Below are positions 1 to 11,224 of a stretch of DNA of 64,000 bases, piece after piece. The stretch is taken from assembly GCA_016271365.2 (NCBI GenBank), contig CM028130.1, positions 468,877,501 through 468,941,500 on the forward strand, written 5' to 3'. The notes beneath the pieces were generated by a model. The model searched no databases, was not told the origin of the DNA, and was given only the letters and a program-made list of their open reading frames with translations. How positions within the stretch are numbered: the stretch's first letter is position 1; the number at the start of each line of letters is the position of its first letter. The DNA is from Neoceratodus forsteri (Eukaryota > Chordata > Ceratodontiformes > Ceratodontidae). The position numbers and the translations under genes are program-made.

Positions 1-1290
1 GTATCCAGACACTGAACCAAAAATCTTTATCTAAATGAATGTCCTGGACCTCTTTGTCCATTTTTTGAAAAAACTCTTCAGGCGCATCATTAAGGAATGA
101 ATACACCATTTCTTTAGAGTTGATATTGCAGACCCCTACCTCACTAGAGATCTCTAATGGACTAAATAACTTTATTCCTGAGGGAATGCATGAAATACCA
201 TCATCTTTATCTATATAATCTCCTTGCCCAGACATGCATTGCAGACTTGCTTCTACTTCCCCCATCTACTCATCTTGTCTAAAAACCTGGGAATGATCCA
301 CTATATTTGTTTTTTCCCCAAAAGTGGTACAATTTTAACCTCCTATATTGGAAACCATATGTGTGCTGTTCATTTTGGAACGTTCTGAAAAATATTATTG
401 GGGCTTTAGAAGGGTTTTTTTAAAGAAATCAGTGATTTCCCTTGGGATAGAGTTTTAACACCAGTCTCTAAGTTACTAATTACTTCCAAGTCCGGAGTTA
501 TATTCTTATTGTCAAAGAGGATAATTGTTTAGATTCTCAAATTCCCTGTTAGTCCCATCGCTACCACTAAATTGGTTCTCCAATAAATTAATCAAAGTCT
601 CTTGATTTATATTATTCGGACTGTTCTTATCCAGCTCTTAGCCATCAAATTTGGTTTCTTCCATTAAATTCTGAATTGTCTCCAACTAAATCTGATCTGC
701 ATTCCTCATTCATAAGCTCCTTAAAGGAGTGAGGTAAGTAGGATACTACGGACTTTCTACCAAATCCTTAGGGGTCGAGCGTGATGACCAATTCCTGCGT
801 AAAAACACAGAATACCTTTTTATTCTTTTGTGGATTTATCCTTTGCTTCCTTTAATTGACCCTTTAACAGTTTTGTTTACCATCTTACCACTTCGAGTAT
901 ACATATAAGGAGAGAAGAGAAAAAAAAATTTAAATCCTAACTCAAAAAATGGGACTGAAAAGGAGTCAGGTGACAGCTTATCTAAACAGCTGAGTCTTCC
1001 ACAAGCATCACTCCTTAAATTTGTAGAAAGCCTTCCCACCCGAAAACAGCCAGACCCACCAGTTAAAACCAAAAAATACAGAACCAGATAAACAATAAAA
1101 CCTATTTAAAATGAGGTCCCTCTCTTTTATGGGTACATATTCCTATGCAAAATCTACTCCGGTAGCACTACTTTCACTGCCTTTCGTGCACTGCCTTCGC
1201 TATGCGTGGGCGTGATGTTTAAATCTGCAGCAAACCCTCCCACAGAGGCAACCTGCTCTATTATTGGCTCACCCTGAGCTGAAATTACAT
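1..1290. other. Unassigned AT-rich region
   Basis: I recognise no gene here. The longest frame is a 78-residue one on the minus strand (836-1072), basic at its C-terminus, with no family I know. Short coding-like stretches on the minus strand near 1-120 suggest an old, broken transposon frame. Upstream of the minus-strand frame there is an inverted CCAAT box (ATTGG at 1263-1267), a perfect GCGTGGGCG (1204-1212) and a CATAAAAG-type TATA-like element near 1113-1121. That could be a promoter for the minus strand or chance. The Gypsy-like coding sequence begins just to the right. Confidence 0.4.
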
Positions 1291-1390
1291 GCAGGTAAAT
1301 GGCCTCTTGCACACACCTGGGTAATCCCTCAGTTCAGCAGAGCAGCAAGATGAAACAAATCAGAGCAGTTTCAGTTACAAAGTCACACAT

Positions 1391-1885
1391 ATGCTGCACT
1401 CACAGTCATTTTCAAGCTGCAAACTGTTCCAAAACACAGATCTCTTGGATAGCTGCAACTTCTTTGTGGCTAAATCATCTGTTCAGATTCCTACTAAAGT
1501 CCCTCCAGACTGGTCTAAATTGTTGGGTCCTTCCATGGACACTACTGTACACGTAGACGGGATCCTGGCCTGAGCAGTTCTAGACAGTCGATCTCACGTC
1601 ACAACAATCTTCCAAGACTGGTATGAGCAGCATTTATCTGATCACCCGTTACAACCTGTCAATGAACTGCATGAATGGGGGTTGAGTGCAACATCATACC
1701 CATATCTTGGCTACTTAAGGCTTTCTTTTCCATCCTCTGTGGCTGGCGTAGGAGATTCTGTGGAGACACTAGCCCTGGTCTGCTTTTCTACCAGACTCTA
1801 TGATGGTATCCCTATACTGACTGGTATCAACGCCCGCATGCTCAGGCGGTTGGCTCAACTGTGTCAAGAGAAGCAAGCCAAGTGA
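1391..1885 (+). pseudogene. Gypsy gag end and retropepsin-like protease, broken
   Basis: The plus-strand frames at 1391-1573 and 1574-1882 together read as a short gag-like tail followed by an aspartic protease domain. The catalytic region reads VLDSRSHVTTIF, where the family has a D-S-G or D-T-G triad, so the glycine is replaced by arginine. Downstream, SYPYLGYLRL and the ILTGINARMLRRL segment (the usual ILxGTN motif of retropepsins) support the call. An in-frame stop lies just before the catalytic Asp and another at 1883. It would have cleaved the Gag-Pol polyprotein. Start not determinable. Confidence 0.7.
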
Positions 1886-1897
1886 TCCAGATGGGCC

Positions 1898-3000
1898 TTG
1901 CACATTCCAGCTTTGGTAAAGCGAGCCTATGAGTTGAGGGGGAAGAGTAAAGAGATGGAGACAGATGAACCTGTGGGGATAATGTGGAAGAAAGATTCTG
2001 ATTCTTTGCTGCTACCTCCCAACTCTCAATACACTATCCATGGCGAAGTGCACCTCAAAACAGATGTGAAGAACAAAATCCTCATGGTCGATGCCCCTGA
2101 AGAAGAAAAGATGCCCGAGGGATTGTTAGTTAATCCCAACATCTTACCAGCCCCAGCTCATGCCTATGCCTGGCAGGTGGTGGAACAAGTACAGAATATG
2201 TCTTATCGAGAAATTTGAGTGAACCAGGGGTGTACTCTAGCCACTGTGTACTCTGCAGACACTGCCATGCTGCACAGCAAGAAGTACCCTGTTGAGAGTC
2301 ATGAAGTGACTGCTGACCTGTTTGATTTTGGGGAGTCTCCCCTACCTGCAGAATGGAAAACCAAGATCAGCCAGAATCTGTTCCAGAGGAACCAAATATT
2401 TTCTTTGAAGGAATGGGTTGTGGGTTTTGTCACAGGGGCTGAACATCACATTCAACTCCATGATGATAGGCCATTCAGTGAGCAATCCTGTTGCCTTGCC
2501 CCAGCTGATATAGATGATGTACGGAGGCACCTTTAAAAGATGATGGCCACAGGGATCATCCAAGAATCGAGAAGTCCCTACACTTCCCCGATTGTGGTAG
2601 TATGCAAGAAGAACAGATCGGTGAGGATGTGTGTGGATCACCTGACTTTGAACCAAAGGACAGTGCCAGATCAGTACACTATGCCCGCATCCAGGACACC
2701 CTTGATTGCCTTAATGGGAGCCAGTGGTTTTCAGTGCTTGACCTATGGAGCGGGTACTATCAAATCCCAATGGCCTCAGAGGACCATGAGAAAACAGCAT
2801 TCATTTTCCTCTGGGATTCTAAGAGTGCCTACATATGCCTCAAGGTATTTTGGGTGTGCCCTACACTTTCCAGCCGCTGATGGAATGAGCTGTGGGAACT
2901 TGAACTTGTTAGAGTGCGTTGTGTACCTGGATGATGTCATTATTTGGGTGAACTTTAGAAGAGCATGAGGCTTATTTATTTAAGGTCCTGGATCACTTGC
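1898..3000 (+). pseudogene. Gypsy pol: linker and reverse transcriptase, broken
   Basis: Frames at 1898-2218, 2219-2536 and 2540-2968 are consecutive pieces of one pol, separated by single stops. The first two are the linker between protease and RT. The RT starts near 2490 (APADIDDVRRHL). The catalytic core is spread over two frames: VLDLWSGYYQIPM carries the first Asp, and CVVYLDDVIIW (about 2920-2950) carries an intact YLDD box. It would copy genomic RNA into cDNA. Stops near 2536 and 2880 and a frameshift between RT motifs mean it cannot make a full enzyme. Confidence 0.88.
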
Positions 3001-3795
3001 AGGATTTGGATTGAAACTGTCTACAGATAAATGTCAATTCTTTCAGACGTATGTGAAAATGTTGGACATATAGTATCTGCCGATGGAATTCAGACAGACC
3101 CCAGCAAAGTGGAGTCTCTGACCACAAGGCTTCAGCTGAGTAATTTAAAAAAGATGCAACCATTCTTGGGGTTCTGTGGCTATTATTGGTGGTTCATAAA
3201 AGACTATTAGAAAGTTATCCGCCCTTTTCTCAATCTCACTCAGGGCTATCCTCCCACCAACAGAAAGTATAAGAAAAGTTCCATCAAGGAGGAAGACAAG
3301 GTCTACTTCAGGACAAATGAACCTTTCAGGGCCTGGTGGACATCCAAGTGTGAGGCTGCTTTTTATGAAATTATTCATCAACTCACCCACACACTGGTGC
3401 TTGCATATGCTGACCCCACTAAACAGTATGTACTGCACATGGACACTAGCCCAAAGGGATCGGGAGCTGTTCTGTATCAAGAGTATGAAGAAGGTCTGCA
3501 CCCAGTGGCATTTGCTAGTCAAAGCTTAACACCCTCTGAATGAAATTACCCAGTACACAGACTAGAATGTCTTGTTCTCAAGTGGGCTGTGGTGGACCAG
3601 TTTCATGAATATCATTATAGGGTCAAGATGGATATTAACCCCGCTTACCTAAGTTCAAACATCTGCCAAGCTAGATGCCACTGGGCATCGGTGGTTATCT
3701 GCCCTCTCCACATATGACTATGTAGTGGAGTATCAGCCCAGCCTAAACCACATCGATGCAGACACCCTCTCGAGAAGGCCCGAACTCCAATGACA
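3001..3795 (+). pseudogene. Gypsy pol: RT thumb/connection and RNase H, broken
   Basis: Continues pol. Around 3140-3200 the segment near FLGFCGYY corresponds to the RT thumb region of Gypsy elements. RNase H begins near 3400 with AYADPTKQYVLHMDTSPKG, where the catalytic Asp of the usual YTDAS motif is present as MDTSP. The following VLYQEYEEGLHPVAFASQSL stretch and the CLVLKWAVVDQFHEY segment are family hallmarks. The domain ends near 3770 with DADTLSRRPELQ (frameshifted), the usual end of Gypsy RNase H. It would degrade the RNA strand of the hybrid. There is a stop at about 3541. Confidence 0.82.
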
Positions 3796-4238
3796 ACTGG
3801 GTACAACTGTCTGAATAGTCGATCAAAGTTCTGTGTCACAAGTTCGATAAAAATGAACACCCCTCTTCTGAAACTGTTGATTGCCTAGTGGACTGCCTGG
3901 GGCTGCCAGAAACATGCATCCCTGCAGCCTACTGTCTCTTTGCAGCTTTAGGCATTAGTACTTTACCCCAGCTTGACAATAAAAATATACAGTGGGCTCA
4001 AACCCCAATCCTATGATTAGACCTGTGCTTGACACCCTCCATGCTGGTAAGGATGTGTCTAAACTAAATTCTTCTGACCCACGGCCAGCACTATTGCTTA
4101 GAGAAGGTCCCAGACTTAAATTACGTAGTCAGCTGCTGTATCAAGAGACAGTCAATCATCAAGACCAACTACATAAACAGCAGTTGGTATTGCCCACAGC
4201 TTTCAAACATTTAGTACTTTGGGTCCTCCATAATCATA
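3796..4238 (+). pseudogene. Gypsy integrase N-terminal part, cut by CR1
   Basis: The 3992-4255 frame encodes a linker and, from about 4125, LLYQETVNHQDQLHKQQLVL followed by PTAFKHLVLWVLHN, which is the stretch just before the integrase zinc-binding HHCC domain in this family. The reading frame stops matching at about 4238, where CR1 3'-tail repeats (CATAGAAA units) begin. The continuation GHLGCDQTLDLVHSRFYWPK is found at about 8980-9040, beyond the CR1, which shows that the two halves were once contiguous. Confidence 0.8.
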
Positions 4239-4517
4239 GAAACATAGAAACATAGAATTTGATGGCAGATAAGGACCGCTTGGCCCACCCAGTCTGCCCA
4301 TTTCCCTACCTAATGGATAAGCTGCAGATCCTAGTTAACCAGCAGCCTACTTCTTCTACCCCCACCCCCTAGAATTGCCTTATGACTGTCCCATGCATGC
4401 TTAAATTCCCCACTGTTTTTGACTCCACAACCTCCTCCGGAAGGCCGTTCCAAGCATCCACAACCCTCTCTGTGAAAAAATACTTCCTTACATTACCTCT
4501 GAGCTGCCCCCCCATCT

Positions 4518-7142
4518 TCAAATTGTGCATCTTGTTCTTGCACACCTCTTTTTTTGATAGATGCTACCCTCTTGGACTTTGTTGATTCCCTTGAGGTACT
4601 TAAAAGTTTCTATCATGTCCCCCCTCCTTTTCTTGAGGCTATACATATTAAGCTCCTTTAGTCTCTCTTCATATGTCTTCTGGTGCAGACCCTGCACCAT
4701 TTTAGTTGCCCTTCTCTGGACAGCTTCCATCTTGTCTATGTTCTGGCGGAGATTGGGTCTCCAGAACTGCACACAGTACTCCAGATGGGGTCTCACCAGC
4801 TGTCTGTAAGAGGATAACAACTTCCTGTTTCTACTGGTGATGCCTCTCCCTATGCATCTCAGTATCCCCCAGCCCTCCTTACTGCCCTCTCACATTGCTT
4901 GCCCACCTTTAAGTCATCTGATATGACTACCCCAGGTCCCTTTTCATTTTGTTGTTGTTAGTATCTCTACCCCATTGTGTACTCTTCCCCTGGGTTTTTG
5001 TTTCCCAGGTGCATTACCTTGCACTTCTTAGCATTGAATCTAAGCTGCCATACATTTGACCATTCCTCTAACCTTGCCAAGTCCCTTCTCATCCTTTCCA
5101 CCCCACCTTGTGCATCAACTCTGTTGCAGATCTTTGTGTCATCTGCAAAGAGACATACTTTTCCTTCAGTCCCTCTGCAATGTCACTTATAAAGACATTG
5201 AAGAACCAATCTAATACTGAACCCTCGGTATCCACTAGTAACCCCCTTTCTTCAGAGTGGACTCCATGTACTATTACCTCTGTCCTATTCTCCAGCCAAT
5301 TCTTTACCCAGGCTATCATCTTGGGACCCACGTCCAGGCTGGCTAACTTGTGTATTAATCTTTTGTGTGGGACTGAGTCAAATGCCTTGCTAAAGTCTAG
5401 GTAGGCCATGTCCAAAGCCCCTTCCTGATCTACTACTTTGGTCACCCAGTCAAAGAAATCTATTAGATTCATCTGGCATGACCTTCCCACTGTGAATCCA
5501 TGCTGCCTTGGGTCCTGTGCCCCTCTGGCCTTTAGGTACTCAACAATTCTTTCCTTCAGAAGTGATTCCATCATTTTCCCTATCACTGAGGTTAAACTAA
5601 CAGGTCTATAGTTTCCTGCTTCTGTCCTGCTCCCACTTTTGTGAAGGGGAATCACATCTGCCCTCCTCCAGTCCTCAGGTATCACCCCATCCTCCCATGA
5701 TTTGTTAAAGAGTGTAGTCAGTGGTGTTACTAGCTCTACCCTTAGTTTTTTAGAATTCTGGGATGAATCCCATCAGACCCCATTGCTTTGTCCACCTTCA
5801 GTTTTAAGAGTTCTTTCAGAACCCTTTCTTCTGTAAATGGGCTGGTATCAACTTCTGTATCCAGAGTGTTTCTATTGTTTGTTTTAGGTACCTCCCCCTC
5901 TTCATTTGTAAATACTGAACAAAAATATTTGTTTAGTATCTCTGCCTTTTCACAGTCACCCTCTGCCCACCCCTTCCCTTTATTAAGCCTCACTATCCCT
6001 CCCTTAGTCTTCCTTCGCTCCCTGATGTACCTAAAAAGGTTTTATCCCCCTTCTTAACTGAGTTGGCTATCTTTTCCTTGGTTCGGTCTTTGCTGTTCTG
6101 ATTGCCTTCACAGCTTCCTTTTGCTTAACTGATACAATTCTCTGTCCTGCTCCTTCTGTGATTCCTTGTACTTTCTGAATGCTTTTTTCTTCTCTTGAAC
6201 CTTCACTGCCACCTCCTTTGAGAACCATAGTGGTTTCTTACATCATTTGTTTTGTTTATTTGCTTCACACAAAGGCTTTTTACCTCTGTGATGGCAGTTT
6301 TATTATTCCCATTGTTCTTCCACCCTCCTTCCTGCCCATTTGCTAGTGCATTCCTTAGGCACTCACCCATTTTGGCAAAGTCAGCCCTCCTGAAGTTCAG
6401 TACTTTTGCCTTTGTGTGGCTGACTCTATTGCTGTGTTTATTGTGAACCATACTGTTCGATGGTCGCTAGTACCCAGATGGCTACCCACTTCACATCTGT
6501 GACCCTCTCTCCATCTCCATTTGAGAGAACCAGGTCTAAGATTGCTCCCTCGAGTGGGTTCCAATACTAGTTGTCTAAGGCATGCTCCTGTAGGGCATCT
6601 AGAATAACCCCACTCTTAGAAGTGGCTGCTGCAACTGCACTCCAGTTAACATCTGGCATATTCAGATCACCCATCAGCAATATCTCCCCTTTATCTGCCA
6701 TTCTAAGTATACTTTCTATCATTTCCTTGTCCATTTCCTCCCCCTGAGAAGGGGATCTGTATACAACCCCTGTGCAGATTGTGGTGCCATTGCCTGCCTC
6801 CAAATTGACCCACAGTGCTTCTTCTCCTCCCTGTTTACCCTTTTGTTCTGTTGCTTTGAATCCTTCCCTTATGTAGAGAGCTACTCCTCCTTCTCTTTTA
6901 CCCTCCATGTCCCTCCTGTAGATAGTGTATCCTGGTATGTTTATGTCTCAGTCATTGTTCTGTGTGTACCATGTTTCTGTGACTGCCACGATATCCAGAT
7001 GTTCCACCTCCATCAAGGCCACTAATTCAGGAAGCTTGTTACCCAGACTACGGGCATTGATACTCATTGCTCTCCATTTTTTGATGGCTTTACCTTCTGT
7101 AGCAGCATCCCCACTGACCTTTCTACCTTGGTCTTTTCTCAT
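4518..7142 (-). pseudogene. CR1 copy A ORF2: endonuclease and reverse transcriptase, broken
   Basis: Read on the minus strand from 7142. The APE-type endonuclease starts with SINARSLGNKLPELVALMEV and VTETW (6948-7142) and continues with MGDLNMPDVNW (6567-6908; the family GDFN motif is GDLN here). The RT follows: NKYFCSVFT and DKAMGSDGIHPRIL (5742-5993), then IPLHKSGS, NYRPVSLTSVIGKMME and AYLDFSKAFDSVPH (5089-5685). The FADD catalytic box is present near 5140-5150 but in the next frame, after a one-base loss. The C-terminal HLEYCVQFW and AVQRRATKMVQGL motifs lie at 4518-4820. It would nick target DNA and prime reverse transcription; at least five frame breaks prevent this. Confidence 0.88.
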
Positions 7143-8152
7143 TTAGTACCCTGTTTTGTAGGGGAGGCTGGGATTTTCCTGATGTTTAACAGTGCCTTCC
7201 TTGACTAGTTTAAAGCTTGCCAATGAAGCATTTAAACCGATTGCCCAAAAGACTTGTTCCTTCCTAGACAGATGCAGATCATCCTGCCAGTATAGGCTGG
7301 TGTCCCTCCAGGTGGAACCCCAGTCTCCAATGAAGCCAAACCCTGTGATCCACACCATTTTTCAACCATTCATTAAACTGCATGGTACAAAGTACCCTTG
7401 CATCACCCATGCCACTGACAGGCAGCACCTCTGAGAAGGTTACTGTGTGTGCTACTTGTCTTAGGCCCTCCCCAACTCTACAAGTCCTTCTGCACTGCTC
7501 TAATCTCATGATGAGCCAAGTCATTAGTCCCTAGGTGGACAATGACATCCAGCTCAGACTCCAGTGCAACTGTTCACATGATCCTAAGGATGCACTTCCT
7601 GTCCCTCCAAGCCATGGCACCAGGCAGGCACCTTACTTTGGTTTTCCCTCCTCTCCCAGGTCTATCCCTAATAATTGAGTCCCCACCAGGAACTGCTTCC
7701 TTTCCTGTGGTGCCCTCTGCCTCCTTCCTGAGGGCCTCCTTGTGACAGTTGTCTGTAACCTCCTTAGTCTCCTCTGTGGGTGCATCCATAGGGGAACTAT
7801 GCTCCCCCAGAATGGTGTATAGATAGTGGAGTGGAACAACTGACTGGGTGTGCCTCTGTTCCACCACCCTTACCCTCCCTGAGCCCACTGTGGTCCAACT
7901 GCTGTGCTTTCTTTGCAACCTCTGAGGTAGTGGTGGTGGTTCTGGTGCTCTCTGAATGGGGGAGGTTCCCTTCCTACCGTCCAGTGTGGCCTGGGGGAAG
8001 GTTCCCTTACTACTGTCCAGTGTGGCCTGAAGATGGGCAACTTCCTCCCTCAGGGCAGATAGTTGTCTGCAAACAGGGCAGCAACTCAGCCTCCAGAAAG
8101 ACTCCTGGAAGACTGCTGCCCCACAACCATTACATTGCACTACTCTCCACAT
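7143..8152 (-). pseudogene. CR1 copy A ORF1: zinc finger, coiled coil, SGNH esterase, broken
   Basis: On the minus strand the frame starts at 8152 with a paired CxxC zinc finger (CNGC then CCPVC), followed by a helical ALREEVAHLQATLDS stretch suited to a coiled coil. The SGNH-hydrolase-type esterase domain typical of CR1/L2 ORF1 begins near 7690 with the GDSIIRD block I and VRCLPGA. After a frameshift near 7570 it continues to EWLK, GFGFIGDWG and DDLHLSRK (block V, Asp-x-x-His) at 7143-7358. In active CR1 this protein binds RNA and esterifies lipids; here it is frameshifted. Confidence 0.82.
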
Positions 8153-8178
8153 GTCTGTCTACCTTGTTTATTTATTTT

Positions 8179-8201
8179 GTGTGTGTGTGTGTGTGTGTGT
8201 G
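8179..8201. repeat. (GT)n microsatellite
   Basis: About 11 uninterrupted GT dinucleotides just upstream of the CR1 copy A ORF1 start, within the CR1 5' region. Confidence 0.95.
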
Positions 8202-8719
8202 ATTGGTTTGTTATATAGAAATATATGTATTATATAATGTGTATGCTTATATTGTCAGTGCAGTGTGCTAGAGAGGATATGACAGTTATATGCACCTTGC
8301 CCTCTTGAGGAAATGATGTCAGAACCCCAGGTATAAAGGAACTATTTTCAGGGGTGGGTGGGGTGAGGGGTAGGAAGGGTTTGGGCCTAAACTGTGCCCT
8401 CATGAAACAATCAGCTAAAGCTCTGACCTACTGCTGTGATGAGTGCCTTCCTGTCAGCAAGATGCCCTACATGACAATCTGACAGATAAAATACCCTGCT
8501 AATCAAACAGAGAAAATCCAAACATCCAAGTCAGACACAGGTAAACCTCCCCAGCCCCAAAACAGCCTGGTGACTTGTGCTCTGAAAAGCAGTCAGCCCC
8601 AAAACCGCCAGCTGTGCAGAAGGACAGACACAGAAAACAGTATTCAGTTCCTGTGGGTTTAAACTCTTCCTGCACTGAAAATCCTAACAATTGTAACAAA
8701 AGTAAACCAAAAGTAAACT

Positions 8720-8969
8720 AAGGTCCACCTCCCTCTGTTATTGAAAGACTGCCCTTTCTGAAAATTCTAAGTTCCTTATTTCACCCTGAAGTTAGAAGTA
8801 TCCTCCACCTGAAGAATATTAACTTTCCTAAGGAATCTGCTTCAAACCAAAGACAATTGTAAATTGTAAGGTTCACCTCCCTCTGTTGTGAGCACAACTT
8901 GCTTTCTTGCAAATCTTAAGTCCGATGTTGCAGCTCCCAGCCAGAGGTAGCTTCACCTGAAGACTATTA
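8720..8969. repeat. Duplicated 102-bp unit in CR1 5' UTR
   Basis: Two imperfect direct copies, 8720-8821 and 8868-8969, both 102 bp long. Each begins AAGGTYCACCTCCCTCTGTT and ends CACCTGAAGAMTATTA. They sit at the extreme 5' end of CR1 copy A, where LINE promoters lie. The mid-part is strongly diverged. Confidence 0.8.
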
Positions 8970-8979
8970 GGTCAAATGG

Positions 8980-10177
8980 GACATTTAGGTTGTGATCAAA
9001 CCCTTGACTTAGTTCATTCCCGATTCTATTGGCCAAAGATGGGAGTCGACATTGAGACTCATATTTGAATGTGCAGTTGCTACCTTCAAAGAAAAGTCCC
9101 ACCTCAAAAGGCTGCTCCATTAGTCAATATCTATATCAGTGCACCCATGGAGCTGATATGTATCGACTTTCTGTGTCTTGAGCCAACCAAAAGAACATTG
9201 GAATGTGCTAGTTATGACAGATCATTTCACAAGGTATGCTCCAAGCCTACCCACCAAGATCAGAATGCATCCACAGTAGCAGCGTTCTTGTAGAAGTTCT
9301 TTGTCCATTATGGGCTCCTCAGAGAATTCATTCTGATCAGGGAGACTTTGAAAGTCAGCTGATAAAAGAAATGCTCTCTTTGGGGGAGTGAGAAAGTCCA
9401 GAACTACTCTTACCACCCTTAAAAGATCCACAACCTGAAAGCTTCAACAGGACACTCCTTTACATGCTGGGTACACTTCACCCTAAAGAGAAGCCCAAGT
9501 GTATCCAACAGATCAGCACCCTGGTACATGCCTATAATTGCACCAAAAGTGATGCTACTGGATTTTCCCCTTACCATCTAATGTTTGGCCAGGAAGCCTG
9601 GTTGCCTATGGACATCTGCTTTGGAGTGTCCCCAGATGGAGTTCAAGCTGAAAATGACTTGCAATAGGTTCAGAAGCTAAAGGCCCAGCTAAATCATGCC
9701 TACAAACTGGCACAAACAATGGTGGCCAAAAGAAATCTTGCAAACAAAGAGAGGCATGACAAGCATATGAAAGCTCAGAAGTTGTTACCTGGAGACCGTG
9801 TGCTGCTGCACAATTTGGGACTGCATGGAAAGCATAAAATTGCCAATAGGGGACATCATCTTCCATACATCATAGTCAGAAAACTGGACCATGTGCCAGT
9901 ATATAAAGTATGTCCCAAGAATGAGCCTCGAGCTGTCAAGAACATGCATAGAAATCACTTGCTGCCTATTGGTCAAGTAATCATTGATTCTGAACCTTCA
10001 GATACTGCCCCTCCTGGGCCTGTGACTAGAGCTGCTGCAAAAAGAGACAAAGTCAGCATTCTTCAGCTATCAAGGACTTCAGACCTTCCCTCAGGCAGGC
10101 CCAAAATGACATTGATTGCCAGTCTGAGTCTGATAACAGTGAGTGTGAGGCCTTCTATTATCCATCTTATGAACTGA
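8980..10177 (+). pseudogene. Gypsy integrase, continuation after CR1, broken
   Basis: Resumes the integrase with GHLGCDQTLDLVHSRFYWPK (end of the zinc-binding domain). The catalytic core follows, with APMELICIDFL (first Asp), HSDQG near 9335 (second Asp) and an ACCTGAAAGCTTC (PESF) segment near 9435 that holds the Glu of the D,D,E triad, each in different frames. The 9464-9667 frame gives LVHAYNCTKSDATGFSPYHL. The 9719-10177 frame gives the C-terminal DNA-binding part, KLLPGDRVLLHNLG and PVYKVCPKNEPRAVKNMHRN (GPY/F-like module). It would insert cDNA into host DNA. Frameshifts and stops abolish function. Confidence 0.88.
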
Positions 10178-10284
10178 GTCAGTTATTTCAAGGAAACCCT
10201 ATGTGCAACTATAGAGATGAAGCTGGACCTTCAGGACTGACTAAACCTCCAGTTTTCTCCTTAAGCTCATGTCCCTGAAGTGAG

Positions 10285-10957
10285 GTGCAAAGTACAACAT
10301 CTGAGGTAGCTGATTCTTTGTGTCTGGTTAAACTGTTTGAATTATCAGAAAAAGAATCTATTACTGAAAGTGACCCTGGTGACATACCAGAAACTGGTGA
10401 ACTGTGTGAACCGAATGATTCCATCCCTGCTGTGATAAATGGCAATGGTGAAACTAGTGATGGTGAAGGTATCAGTCAAGTGTTACAAGATTTAAATGCT
10501 ACAGAGTTGTCTACAGATGACCTGGGCCTGCTACTGAAGTTACTAAAGGAAATATTATGGTGGAAACCGAATCTACTGAGCAAGGAGTAGATAGTGTTCC
10601 AAACCTGGAACCCTCAACCAGTGCAGAGGTACCCCTCCCCACAAGAGAAGAATCCAATGCAAATGTTGAAACCCCAGAGCCTGTGTCTGTTCCTTCTTGA
10701 AAGTCTGGAAGAGATACTAAAGAATGATATGTCTCCATTATGACTCTCCTGGGAGGCCTTTGTATCTCTCCCTACATGTTATCCATAAAGGAGTCTATAT
10801 TTCTGAAAGCTCAGTTCTCAAATTGAGTTTCTCTGCTACATCTAAGATAATTGTTCACCCTTTGAAACATGGTGCTCCTGCCCCATCTAGCCCCAATGTA
10901 GCTGATAGGGATAGGCCCCCATCTATGTTATTTAGAATACAGGAAACAGTACAAACC
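10285..10957 (+). pseudogene. Acidic frame 3' of Gypsy integrase, function unknown
   Basis: After the integrase, a 101-residue acidic frame (10285-10590, rich in Ser, Glu and Asp) continues in other frames to about 10960, including YVSIMTLL-like and VIHKGVYISESSVLKLSF segments. It lies before the polypurine tract, where some Gypsy elements carry a pol extension or a third frame. I do not recognise a domain. It may be the C-terminal tail of integrase or a separate small frame; it is interrupted by stops. Confidence 0.4.
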
Positions 10958-11211
10958 TGAATGAGTAAAGTAATGTCATTATCTGTTGAATCATGGTGAA
11001 ATCATTTATATGTAAGTCAAATGCATAACTGCTGTTATTTCAGATTATAGAATATATCATGATTAAGTATAATAATATTATAAGTTTACGTTTACTGATC
11101 CATAGTATCTGTATGGTATTCCAATGAAACATATATGTCTTGAGTAGTGTAATGTCTTGTATGTTGTTATAGTAAGCATAGACATGATGTGGACGTCAAG
11201 TAGTTCTTTCC

Positions 11212-11224
11212 AGACAGGGAAGGG
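11212..11224 (+). promoter_or_regulatory. Polypurine tract of the Gypsy element
   Basis: AGACAGGGAAGGG lies directly before TGTAACCCC, the 5' end expected for an LTR. In LTR retrotransposons this purine run primes plus-strand DNA synthesis, so it fixes the 3' LTR start at 11225. Confidence 0.7.

Larger units (their letters stand above)
4239..8979 (-). mobile_element. CR1 LINE copy A, nearly full length, inside Gypsy integrase
   Basis: A minus-strand CR1 non-LTR retrotransposon of about 4.7 kb. Its 3' end lies at the left, with the octamer-like tail CATAGAAACATAGAAACATAG (4239-4258) that marks CR1 3' ends. Moving right come ORF2 (RT then endonuclease), ORF1 (zinc finger, coiled coil, SGNH esterase), a GT run, and a 5' UTR with a duplicated 102-bp unit. 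Gypsy integrase sequence flanks it on both sides. No clear target-site duplication is visible beyond about 3 bp, which is common for CR1. Multiple frameshifts make it inactive. Confidence 0.9.

Noticed and set aside
836..1072. 78-residue minus-strand gene
   Set aside because: Not recognised, low complexity at the end, no support beyond motif coincidence upstream.
5089..5685. Host gene with RT-like protein
   Set aside because: It is plainly part of CR1 ORF2, flanked by the CR1 tail and ORF1.
8331..8400. Promoter of a host gene near TATAAAGG
   Set aside because: It lies in the CR1 5' region and no host frame follows.
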